Part shown: positions 51,686-60,687 of the stretch, piece after piece
Numbering within the stretch: position 1 is the first letter of the stretch
Layout of the letters: each line of letters starts with the position of its first letter
Assembly: GCF_009746585.1 (NCBI RefSeq)
Contig: NZ_WRPO01000003.1
Span: 186,001 to 250,000, forward strand
Length of the DNA stretch: 64,000 bases
Source of the DNA: Novosphingobium aquimarinum
Lineage (GTDB): Bacteria > Pseudomonadota > Alphaproteobacteria > Sphingomonadales > Sphingomonadaceae
Reading direction: 5' to 3'
The notes under the pieces: generated by a model
Databases searched by the model: none
Seen by the model: the letters and a program-made list of their open reading frames with translations, nothing else
Told to the model about the DNA's origin: nothing
Position numbers and translations under genes: made by a program

Positions 51686-53130
51686 CGCACGAGCGACCGG
51701 TAGAGATCGGCGTAAGCGCGGCCGCTCGCCGTCCAGGAGAAATCGCAGACCATGCCGTTGCGCTGCATGTGCTGCCACGTTTCGGGCTGGCGATAAAGCG
51801 AGGCCGCGCGCGTGAGCGCGTTGCACAGCTCGTCGTAATGGACCGGGCCATGCTGGATCCCCGTCGCGACGCCCGCTGCGAGTGCTGCAGGATTGGCATC
51901 GATCACCGTATCGGCCAGCCCGCCGGTCCGCGCGACGACCGGGACGCAGCCATAGGCGAGACCGTAAAGCTGCGTGAGGCCGCAAGGCTCGAACCGGGAA
52001 GGCACGAGGATCGCATCCCCCCCGCCCTGCATCCGGTGCGACAGCGCTTCGTCGTAGCCGATGCGAACGCCGATCCGCCCCGGATGGCGCGCCGCCGCCT
52101 CGTGCAGGCCGGCTTCGATCGCACCGTCTCCCGATCCCAGCAGCGCCAGCCTGCCACCGTTCCCTACTAGATGATCGAGGCATTCGAGCAGGACATCCAT
52201 GCCCTTTTGCCAGGTCAACCGGCTGATCACGACGAACAGCGGGCCCTCACCGCTCTCGAGGCCGAACTCGGCTTCCAGTGCGCGTTTGTTGTCATGCCGG
52301 CGTGAAAGGTGGTCCGCATCATAGGGGGATACGAGCGCGGCATCGTCCGCAGGGTTCCAGCTCGTGACGTCGATGCCGTTGAGAATACCACTGACGGCGT
52401 CGCCTCGCGCGCGAATGAGACCTTCGAACCCCATACCGAACTCGGCGCTGCGGATCTCGGCCGCATACGTCGGGCTGACCGTGCTGACCGCATCGGCTAG
52501 CGCCAGACCTGCCTTCAGCATGCAGAAGCCGCCGTGGTGTTCCACCCCGTCCAGCGACCACGCCTCGCCGGGCAGCTCGGTCGCCGCGAAGACGGCCGGA
52601 TCGAACCAGCCCTGAAAGCTCATGTTGTGAACGGTGAGCACGCTGGGCACCGGGCGTTCGGCGGCGTCGGAGGCGAACCGCAAGTACGCGGGGGCCGTCG
52701 CCGCCTGCCAATCGTGCGCATGGACAAGATCGAAGCCCGGCGCCGCGCCCACGCCGCGCGCGATCTGCGCCGCAGCCTGGCCCAGCGCGCAAAAGCGCCG
52801 CCAGTTGTCGGGCCAGTCGCTACCCGAGGGCGCGGTATAGGGATCCCCCTCGCGCTCGAAATGCGCCGGCGCATCGAGCACGAGCAAGGGGTGATCGCCG
52901 AGCTGCCCCGCCAGCAGCCGTGCCGGTTCGCCCAGCAGCCTGTCCCAGGAATGCACCGCGTCCGCTTCGTCGAGTGCCGCGAGGACCGAGGGATACCCCG
53001 GCAGCAGAGTGGTCACTTCGACATCATGGGGGGCCAGCGCGGCAGGCAGCGCGCCGACCACGTCGGCAAGGCCCCCGGTCTTTATCAGCGGCACGGCCTC
53101 GGAGGCGACGGAAAGGACCTGAAGCGTCAT
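51682..53130 (-). CDS. glgA: Glycogen synthase (ADP-glucose)
   Basis: A 482-residue GT5 enzyme with the family KTGGL motif (IKTGGLADVVGALPAAL, about 16-32), HAHDWQAATAPAYL, SRLTWQKGMDVLLE and SRFEPCGLTQLYGLAYG as the donor site. It adds glucose from ADP-glucose to the non-reducing ends of glycogen. It lies between glgC and glgX, with 31 bp from glgC and a 4-bp overlap with glgX. Length and motifs are normal. Confidence 0.95.
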   Translation of the reverse strand: MTLQVLSVASEAVPLIKTGGLADVVGALPAALAPHDVEVTTLLPGYPSVLAALDEADAVHSWDRLLGEPARLLAGQLGDHPLLVLDAPAHFEREGDPYTAPSGSDWPDNWRRFCALGQAAAQIARGVGAAPGFDLVHAHDWQAATAPAYLRFASDAAERPVPSVLTVHNMSFQGWFDPAVFAATELPGEAWSLDGVEHHGGFCMLKAGLALADAVSTVSPTYAAEIRSAEFGMGFEGLIRARGDAVSGILNGIDVTSWNPADDAALVSPYDADHLSRRHDNKRALEAEFGLESGEGPLFVVISRLTWQKGMDVLLECLDHLVGNGGRLALLGSGDGAIEAGLHEAAARHPGRIGVRIGYDEALSHRMQGGGDAILVPSRFEPCGLTQLYGLAYGCVPVVARTGGLADTVIDANPAALAAGVATGIQHGPVHYDELCNALTRAASLYRQPETWQHMQRNGMVCDFSWTASGRAYADLYRSLVR

Positions 53131-53161
53131 CGTCGTTGGCTCGGAATTCCGGCGCCGCGGC

Positions 53162-54424
53162 TCAGTCGGCGAGCCGGTCGATCATCGACTTGGTGATCAG
53201 ACACACGCCCTTCTCGCTGCGGCGAAAGCGCTGGGCGTCGAATTCGGGATCCTCTCCAACCACCAGGCCTTCGGGGATGCGCACGCCCGAATCGATAATG
53301 ACGCGCGACAGGCGCGCGCCGCGGCCGATGTTGCAATAGGGCAGGATCACCCCTTGCTGGACGCTCGAATAGCTGCCCATCTTGACCCCGGTCATCAGCA
53401 GCGAGCGCTTGATCGTCGCTCCCGAGACGATGCAGTCATTCGAGACGAGCGAGGAAATCGCCATCCCCCGCCGGCCTTCCTCGTCGTGGACGAATTTGGC
53501 GGGCGCCGACACCACGGCATCCGACCAGATCGGCCATTCGCGATCGTACATGTCAATCTGCGGCACGACGTCGGTCAGATCGAGATTGGCGTCGAAATAG
53601 GCATCGATGGTGCCGGCATCGCGCCAGTATTCGCCGATCTCTTCGGCGGCCCGGATGCAGCTCGTGGTGAACCGGTGCGCCTGTGCGGTTCCGTTTTTGA
53701 CCAGCCAGGGAATGATGTCGCCGCCGAAGTCCCGACCGGACGCCGGATCGGCGGCGTCGCGGCGCAATTGCTCGAACAGCACGCGCGTGTGGAAGACGTA
53801 GATCCCCATCGAAGCGAGCGCCATGCCGGGCTGGTCGGGAATCTCCGGCGGATCCGCGGGCTTTTCGATGAAGTCCGTGATCCGGTCCTTCTCATCGACA
53901 TGCATCACGCCGAAACCGGACGCTTCGGCGCGCGGCACGACCAGGCAGCCGACCGTGACGTCCGCTCCCGAATTGACGTGCTCCTGCAGCATCAATTCGT
54001 AGTCCATCTTGTAGACGTGATCGCCGGCAAGGATGACCATGTATTCGGGGTGGTGCGCATCGATGATGTCGATGTTCTGGTAGACCGCGTCGGCTGTGCC
54101 TTCGTACCACTGCGTTTCGGACACGCGCTGGCTGGCAGGCAGGATGTCGAAGCTTTCGTTGCGTTCCGGGCGCATGAAGTTCCACGCCCGCTGCATGTGA
54201 CGAATGAGGCTATGCGCCTTGTATTGCGTGGCGACGCCGATGCGGCGGATCCCCGAATTGATCGCGTTCGACAGCGCGAAATCGATGATCCGCGCCTTGC
54301 CGCCGAAATAGACGGCGGGCTTGGCGCGATTGTCGGTCAATTCCTTCAGCCGGCTACCGCGCCCCCCCGCAAGGACATAAGCCATGGCGTCACGCGCCAG
54401 GGGTTGTCCGACCGGTCTTCTCAT
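53162..54424 (-). CDS. glgC: Glucose-1-phosphate adenylyltransferase
   Basis: A 420-residue Glg[17 protein letters not shown] with the [17 protein letters not shown] segment (cut here to [14 protein letters not shown]) is the ATP- and activator-binding signature, and [12 protein letters not shown] and GTADAVYQN follow. The C-terminal part has the left-handed beta-helix repeats. It makes ADP-glucose, the committed step of glycogen synthesis, and is normally controlled by fructose-6-phosphate or pyruvate in this group. It sits 18 bp downstream of glgB. Confidence 0.95.
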   Translation of the reverse strand: MRRPVGQPLARDAMAYVLAGGRGSRLKELTDNRAKPAVYFGGKARIIDFALSNAINSGIRRIGVATQYKAHSLIRHMQRAWNFMRPERNESFDILPASQRVSETQWYEGTADAVYQNIDIIDAHHPEYMVILAGDHVYKMDYELMLQEHVNSGADVTVGCLVVPRAEASGFGVMHVDEKDRITDFIEKPADPPEIPDQPGMALASMGIYVFHTRVLFEQLRRDAADPASGRDFGGDIIPWLVKNGTAQAHRFTTSCIRAAEEIGEYWRDAGTIDAYFDANLDLTDVVPQIDMYDREWPIWSDAVVSAPAKFVHDEEGRRGMAISSLVSNDCIVSGATIKRSLLMTGVKMGSYSSVQQGVILPYCNIGRGARLSRVIIDSGVRIPEGLVVGEDPEFDAQRFRRSEKGVCLITKSMIDRLAD

Positions 54425-54442
54425 CGAATCCTCTCCAATCGA

Positions 54443-56601
54443 TCATCCGCCGTATTCCAGCATGATCGTCGACAGCGCGGGCAGAGTGAGACGGGCACTG
54501 CCATCCTTGGCAATCACCCGCCCCAGATTCCCATGCCCGCTGCCGCCGTAGATCGCGGAATCGGTGTTGATCCTTTCCCACCAATTGCCGTCCTGCGGTA
54601 ATGGTAGCTTGTAGTGCGTTAGCAGAGCGGAGGACATGTTACAGATGACGGCGATGGATTTTTCCCCCGGCGCCTTGCGCAACCAAGCGAAAACCGCATT
54701 CGCGCTGTCGTCCACGATCAGCCATTCGAAACCGTCGGGCTCGCAATCAAGCGCATGCATCGCGGGATACTGCTTGTAGATCGTATTGAGTTCGCGGACC
54801 AGGAGGCGCACGCCTTCATGCGCCGGGGCCTGCCGCAAGTGCCAGTCGAGCGCGCGCTCCTCGCTCCATTCGCGGCGCTGGGCGAATTCCTGCCCCATGA
54901 ACAGCAGCTTCTTGCCCGGATAGCCCCACATCATGCCGTAATAGGCCCGCAAGTTGGCGAAGCGCTGCCAATCGTCGCCACTCATCTTGTCGAGCAGAGA
55001 GCCCTTGCCGTGGACGACTTCGTCGTGGCTGAGCGGCAGCACGAAGTTTTCCGAAAACGCGTACGTCAGTCCGAAGGTTATGTCCGCGTGATGATGGCTG
55101 CGATGCTCGGGATCACGCCGCATGTACTGCAACGTGTCGTGCATGAAGCCCATGTTCCATTTGAACCCGAAGCCCAGCCCACCTGCATCCGCCGGCTGCG
55201 AGACATTCGGCCAAGTGGTCGATTCCTCGGCGAAAGTCATCACGCCGGGATGGCTCGCCTGGAGCTTGGCGTTCATCGTGCGCAGGAACTCGACCGCTTC
55301 CCAGTTCTCGCGCCCGCCTTGTGCGTTGGGCACCCATTCGCCGGGAGCGCGCGAATAGTCGCGGTAGAGCATCGAGGCGACCGCATCGACGCGCAGGCCA
55401 TCGACATGATAGCGTTCGGCCCAGAACAAGGCGTTGTTGACGAGAAAGTTCGACACTTCCTGCCGCCCGAAGTTGTAGATCAGCGTATTCCAATCCGGGT
55501 GATAGCCCTGTTGCGGATTGTCGTGCTCGTACAGAGCCGTGCCATCGAACCGGACGAGCCCGTGCTCGTCAGTCGGGAAATGCGCCGGCACCCAGTCGAT
55601 CAGCACGCCGATGCCCGCCCGATGCGCGCCATCCACGAAACGAGCGAAGCCGGCCGGTTCGCCGAAACGGGACGAAGGCGCGTAAAGACCCGTCGCCTGA
55701 TAGCCCCACGAGGGATCGTAGGGGTGTTCGGAAATGGGCATGAACTCGATATGGGTGAAGCCCATGTCGACCACATAGGGATCAGCTGGTCCGCCATCGC
55801 GTCCCAATCGAGAAACCAGTTCCAGCGGTCGCGGTTCCACGACCCCGCGTGCACTTCGTAGATCGAGATCGGCTGACGCCGGGCATCGACCGAGGCCCAG
55901 TGCTCGCGATGATCGGCATCGCCCCATTCGTCGCGCTTGCCCGGGACCATCGTGAGCGACGCAGTGCTGGGGCGGACTTCGGCCGCGAAGGCGAAGGGAT
56001 CCGCCTTCAGCGGCCGGGTCACGCCATCGACACCGACGACGTGGAACTTGTAAACGTGGTATTCCTCGATCCCCGGGATGAAGATTTCCCAGACGCCGGA
56101 ATCGCCCCGGTGACGCATCAGGTGGCGCCGCGAATCCCAGCCGTTGAAGTCGCCGACCACGCTGACGGTTTGGGCATTGGGCGCCCAGACCGCAAAATGG
56201 ACACCATCCGCGCCCTGATGCCGGATCAGATGGGCGCCCAGCTTGTCGAACAGGCGGAGATGAGTCCCCTGCGCCATCAGTAGATCGTCGACCGGCCCGA
56301 GCACCGGCGCGAACGTATAGGGATCGGCCACCAGCCAGTCGTCATCCCCTGCCGAGCAGCGGTAGCGCAGCGGTTGCGGTTCGATCGGCAGATCCGCCTC
56401 GAACACCCCGCTCTCGTCACTCGGGTACAATTCGCCGAGCGGGCGTCCGTCGAGCGAAAAGACCTCGACTTGCTCCGCCCCCGGAAGCACGGCGCGCACG
56501 AAGCTGCCGCCGCCCGGCGTGGCATGGATACCCAGGATAGAGAACGGATCGGCGTGCGTGCCTTGCAGGATGGCCTGGATGGCTTCCTGAGGTGGCTTCA
56601 C
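54443..56601 (-). pseudogene. glgB: 1,4-alpha-glucan branching enzyme, frameshifted
   Basis: Two minus-strand frames together give a complete GlgB of about 719 residues. The N-terminal part (GTG 56601, overlapping the glgP stop as GTGA) carries the CBM48 domains, [20 protein letters not shown] and IYEVHAGSW. After DQLIP the frame shifts, and the C-terminal part continues as [18 protein letters not shown], with the catalytic [23 protein letters not shown] and [13 protein letters not shown]. One base is missing at 55778-55780, where three G (C on the coding strand) stand where four are expected. It is either a sequencing or assembly error or a real inactivating deletion; both halves are otherwise well conserved, which favours an error or a recent event. 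Confidence 0.9.
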
Positions 56602-59015
56602 GTCACCTTCCAGATTTCGCGCGCATATTCGGAAATCGTCCGGTCCGACGAGAACCAGCCGACATTGGCGATGTTGTGGATCGTCGCCGCGCGCCAACCG
56701 GCGACATCCTCCCACCGTTCATCGACCTTGCGCTGGGCCGCGGCGTAATCGTCGAAATCGGCCGCGACCATGAACCAGTCGCTCTCGTAGATCCCGCCGA
56801 TGAGCTGCGCATAGCGTTCCGGATCGTCGGGCGAAAACACGCCCGAGGCGATCATGGACAGGGCCTGCGACAGCTCGCGCGACTCCTCGATGATCTCTCG
56901 CGGGTCATAGCCGTTCGCGCGACGCTCGGCGACTTGCGCCGCGGTCAGCCCGAAAATGACGATGTTGTCGTCACCGACATGGTCCTTGATCTCGATATTG
57001 GCGCCGTCGAGCGTGCCGATGGTCATCGCGCCGTTGAGCGCGAACTTCATGTTGCCGGTGCCCGATGCCTCCATGCCGGCAGTCGATATCTGCTCCGACA
57101 AGTCTGCCGCCGGAATGATCCGCTCGGCATAGCTGACGTTGTAGTTCGGCACGAACACGACCTTGAGCAGCCCGCCGACCGAAGGATCGGAATTCACCCG
57201 CCGGGCGATGTCGTTCGCCAGTTTGATGATCAGTTTGGCGTTGTGATAGCTGGGCGCGGCCTTGCCGCCGAAGATCTTGACGCGCGGGACCCAGTCGCGC
57301 TCGGGATGGCTGCGGATCTGGTCGTACAGCGCCACCGTCTCCACCAGATTGAGCAGCTGCCGCTTGTATTCGTGAATGCGCTTGATCTGCACGTCGAACA
57401 TCGCATCGGGATCGAGCCGCACGCCCATCGTGCGCTTGATGTAATCGGCGAGTGCGCCCTTGTTCGCCCGCTTCACCGCGGCGATCCGCTCACCCAGCGC
57501 GGCGTCGGTCGCCATGGCGTCGAGATCGGAGAGCTTGGCCGCATCGTCGAGAAACGCGTCGCCGATCGCGTCCTTGAGGACCTCGGTCAGCCTTGGGTTG
57601 CACTGCTGCAGCCAGCGTCGCGGCGTGACGCCATTTGTCTTGTTATTGATCCGCGTGGGATAGAGCTTGTGGAGGTCCGCAAAGACGGTTTCCTTCATCA
57701 GTTCGGTGTGCAGCGCGGCAACGCCGTTGATCGAATGCGATCCCGAAAAGGCGAGATTCGCCATCCGCACCCGGCGCTCGCCGTCCTCATCGATCAGCGA
57801 GATATGGGCGACGGTCGCATCGTCGAAGCCGGCCTTGCGGGCCTCGCGCAGAACCCGGCTGTTGATCGCGTAGATGATCTGCATGTGCCGCGGCAGCATC
57901 CTCTCGAACATCGGCAGCGGCCAACTCTCCAACGCTTCGGGCAGCAGCGTGTGGTTGGTGTAGGAAATCGTCTTCTGCGTGATCGTCCAGGCCTCGTTGA
58001 ACTCGAGGCCGTTCTCGTCGACCAGCAGACGCATCAGTTCGGCGACCGCGATCGCGGGATGGGTATCGTTGAGCTGGATCGCTGCCTTGTCCGGCAGCGT
58101 GCGCACGTCGCCTTCGTACTGGATGTGCCGGCGCAAGATGTCCCGGATGGAGGCGGCGGTGAAGAAATACTCCTGCCGCAGCCGCAGTTCCTGGCCCGCC
58201 TGATGCGAATCCGCCGGATAGAGCACGCGCACCAGCGCATCCGCGCGCACTTGTTCGCTCAGCGCCCCGATGTGGTCGCCCGCGTTGAAGGCATCGAGCT
58301 TGATCGGGTCGATCGCGGCTGCGGTCCACAAGCGCAGCGTGTTGACCCGCTTGCCCCGCCATCCGACGATCGGCGTATCCACCGCGGTCGCCTCGACCTC
58401 TTCGGCCGGCTGCCAGACGACGCCATCGTCCTGCGCGGTCACTTCCCCGCCGAAACCGATAACGTACGAGCTCTCGCGCCGCTCGAATTCCCAAGGGTTG
58501 CCGTGCGCGAGCCAGTTCTCGGGCAATTCCACTTGCCAGCCGTCGTCGATGCGCTGGCGGAACATCCCGTTCACGTAGCGAATCCCGTAGCCGTACGCGG
58601 GGATGTCCAGCGTCGCGAGACTCTCCATGAAGCAGGCGGCGAGGCGGCCGAGGCCGCCATTACCAAGCGCCGCGTCCGGTTCCAGCTCCTCGATCATCGC
58701 CAGGTCCAGGCCATGCCGGGCAAGCGCGCTATCCATCGCCTCGGACAGTCCCAGATTGGTGACGGCATCGCGCAGCAACCGGCCGATCAGGAATTCCATC
58801 GACAAGTAATAGACGCGCTTCTGCTTCGAACCGTAGGTCCGCCGCGTGGATTCGATCCACTTGTCGATCACCTCGTCGCGCAGCGACAGGATCGCGGCGC
58901 TGTACCAGTCGTGTTCCTTGGCCGCGAGTTCGTCCTTGCCGACACGGTGACGCAGCACATCGATGATGCGCTCGTCCAGCTCTTCGATGGCATTACGAGC
59001 CGAAACCGTCGCCAT
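56598..59015 (-). CDS. glgP: Glycogen phosphorylase
   Basis: An 805-residue GT35 phosphorylase. ALGNGGLGRLAACFMESLATL cut to GNGGLGRLAACFM is the family signature, FQLNDTHPAI-like IQLNDTHPAIAVAELMR cut to IQLNDTHPAIAV follows, and EASGTGNMKFALNG carries the PLP lysine. It releases glucose-1-phosphate from glycogen. I chose ATG 59015, where the conserved part begins; the frame runs 52 residues further upstream. It is the first gene of the glycogen operon, so synthesis and breakdown genes are read together. Confidence 0.94.
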   Translation of the reverse strand: MATVSARNAIEELDERIIDVLRHRVGKDELAAKEHDWYSAAILSLRDEVIDKWIESTRRTYGSKQKRVYYLSMEFLIGRLLRDAVTNLGLSEAMDSALARHGLDLAMIEELEPDAALGNGGLGRLAACFMESLATLDIPAYGYGIRYVNGMFRQRIDDGWQVELPENWLAHGNPWEFERRESSYVIGFGGEVTAQDDGVVWQPAEEVEATAVDTPIVGWRGKRVNTLRLWTAAAIDPIKLDAFNAGDHIGALSEQVRADALVRVLYPADSHQAGQELRLRQEYFFTAASIRDILRRHIQYEGDVRTLPDKAAIQLNDTHPAIAVAELMRLLVDENGLEFNEAWTITQKTISYTNHTLLPEALESWPLPMFERMLPRHMQIIYAINSRVLREARKAGFDDATVAHISLIDEDGERRVRMANLAFSGSHSINGVAALHTELMKETVFADLHKLYPTRINNKTNGVTPRRWLQQCNPRLTEVLKDAIGDAFLDDAAKLSDLDAMATDAALGERIAAVKRANKGALADYIKRTMGVRLDPDAMFDVQIKRIHEYKRQLLNLVETVALYDQIRSHPERDWVPRVKIFGGKAAPSYHNAKLIIKLANDIARRVNSDPSVGGLLKVVFVPNYNVSYAERIIPAADLSEQISTAGMEASGTGNMKFALNGAMTIGTLDGANIEIKDHVGDDNIVIFGLTAAQVAERRANGYDPREIIEESRELSQALSMIASGVFSPDDPERYAQLIGGIYESDWFMVAADFDDYAAAQRKVDERWEDVAGWRAATIHNIANVGWFSSDRTISEYAREIWKVT

Positions 59016-59418
59016 GGCGCAGACTCCGAATAGTTGGACAGCCGCCGCGGTCTTCGCCTGCCAAGGTTGATGCCGCCGGACGCGAAACGGGAGCCGCGTC
59101 TCCCCAATCATTCGCTTCCTCGCCCCCATGGCTATTCGCACGCGGCTTGTGCTGCAAGCGCGTTTGTGCACTGCCGCACAAATACCTAGCCCTTCCCGCG
59201 AGACGGGCTCGCCAGCGTGTCGACAATTCCTGGCGCGATCTCATGGCCACGGTTTGGTTAGTTGGAGAAACGGACTGCCTATCGCTTGCCGATGGTCTGG
59301 CGCACCAAGACGAAGCCCGTCCTGGCTTGGCGTGCGGCCCTCAGAGGCGCTTCGCAGCGGTCGTCACGAATTCCCGATCCGCTAGGCAGGCTGGCCGACA
59401 GGCGCTAAGGCAGGGTCC
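59016..59418. promoter_or_regulatory. 403-bp divergent region upstream of the glycogen operon
   Basis: No gene is supported between glgP (minus) and the CPA1 antiporter (plus). The part nearest glgP is open in the glgP frame but has no family residues. The region holds the inverted repeat at 59163-59182. Promoters for both directions are expected; I cannot name a convincing -35/-10 pair. Confidence 0.45.
59163..59182. repeat. Perfect 7-bp inverted repeat upstream of glgP
   Basis: TTTGTGC (59163-59169) and GCACAAA (59176-59182) are separated by ACTGCC. A 20-bp dyad in a divergent promoter region is typical of an operator. It lies 148 bp from the glgP start and 237 bp from the antiporter start. 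It shares GCACTGC with the element upstream of ugd. No regulator gene is adjacent. Confidence 0.45.
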
Positions 59419-60687
59419 ATGCATGAACTGAACGCCTTCGATGCGGCCTCCATCCTCATCGTGCTCGCGGCGGCCCTGGGCTACCTCAATCATCGCTGGC
59501 TGAAGCTTCCCTCGACCGTCGGCCTCACGGTCATGGGCACCGTCGCCTCGTTGCTCGTGATCGGCTACGACCGGCTGGTTCCGTCGAGCAATCTGAGCGA
59601 CAAGCTCGGCGGCTTCCTGACCGACATCGACTTCAGCGCGACGCTGATGGAAGGCATGCTGTCCTTTCTGCTGTTCGCAGGTGCGATGCACGTCGACTGG
59701 TCGAACATGCGCAAGGGGGCCTGGCCGATCCTGATTTTCAGCACGGTCGGTGTCGTCACCTCGACCCTGATCGTCGGGTTCGCGTTTCATTTCCTCACCT
59801 ATTTCGTCGGCGCGCTCGTCCCGATCGAATGGTGTCTGGTGTTCGGCGCACTGATCAGCCCGACCGATCCGGTCGCGGTGATGGCGGTGATGAAGCGCGC
59901 GGCGATGCCCGATACTCTGCAGGCAACGGTCGCGGGCGAAAGCTTGTTCAACGATGGCGTCGGCGTAGTCGTGTTCGGTATCCTCGTCTCGATCGCCGTC
60001 GGCGCGGAAGAGTTCAGCCTGTCTCACGCAGCCATCGACTTCGTGCGAGAGGCGGTCGGCGGGGCGGTGCTCGGCTTCATCGCTGGATGGATCGCGTTCA
60101 AGGCGATGCACTCGATCGACGAATACAACATCGAGGCCATGATCAGCCTTGCGACCGTGATGGGCGGTTACAGTCTGGCGCTGGCGCTGCACGTCAGCGG
60201 CCCCGTCGCGATGGCGGTCGCCGGGCTGATGATCGGCAATGCCGGCGTCGCCCATGCCATGAGCGACGTGACGCGCGACTACGTCATCAAGTTCTGGGCG
60301 CTGATCGACGAGATCCTCAACGCCGTCCTCTTCCTGCTGATCGGCCTCGAAGTCATCGCGCTCGCCCTGGAGGCGCGCTTCATCGCCGCCGGGATCGGCG
60401 CGATCGTGATCGTGCTCGCGGCGCGGGCGATCTCGATCGGCATCCCGCTGAAGGCGATGAAGCGGATGATCGACATGGGCCCGCTCGCCTTTCCGACATT
60501 GCTGTGGGGGGGCCTGCGCGGGGGTATCTCGATCGCGCTCGCGCTTTCGCTGCCGGACAGCGATATCCGCGACGAATTGCTCGTGGCGACCTATTTCGTC
60601 GTGCTGTTCGCGGTCGTCGTGCAGGGCGGAAGCATTGGCTGGCTGATTGCCCGGATCAAGGCACGCTATAAAGGCGAAGCGGCATGA
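59419..60687 (+). CDS. Sodium/proton antiporter (CPA1 family)
   Basis: A 422-residue protein with 11-12 helices. FGALISPTDPVAVMAVMK and GESLFNDGVGVVVF (ND pair) are hallmarks of CPA1/NhaP transporters, and GGLRGGISIALALSLP follows. It should exchange Na+ or K+ for protons across the inner membrane. CAGGG lies 4 nt before the ATG. The DUF389 gene overlaps its stop by 4 bp, so they are probably made together. Confidence 0.9.
   Translation: MHELNAFDAASILIVLAAALGYLNHRWLKLPSTVGLTVMGTVASLLVIGYDRLVPSSNLSDKLGGFLTDIDFSATLMEGMLSFLLFAGAMHVDWSNMRKGAWPILIFSTVGVVTSTLIVGFAFHFLTYFVGALVPIEWCLVFGALISPTDPVAVMAVMKRAAMPDTLQATVAGESLFNDGVGVVVFGILVSIAVGAEEFSLSHAAIDFVREAVGGAVLGFIAGWIAFKAMHSIDEYNIEAMISLATVMGGYSLALALHVSGPVAMAVAGLMIGNAGVAHAMSDVTRDYVIKFWALIDEILNAVLFLLIGLEVIALALEARFIAAGIGAIVIVLAARAISIGIPLKAMKRMIDMGPLAFPTLLWGGLRGGISIALALSLPDSDIRDELLVATYFVVLFAVVVQGGSIGWLIARIKARYKGEAA

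Noticed and set aside
55778..55780. Programmed frameshift in glgB
   Set aside because: There is no slippery heptamer or nearby stimulatory structure that I can see, and the family does not use frameshifting. A lost base fits better.
56592..59033. Very long open frame (about 813 codons) on the plus strand
   Set aside because: It is the antisense of glgP, whose motifs and length are canonical. GC-rich codon use leaves antisense frames open by chance.
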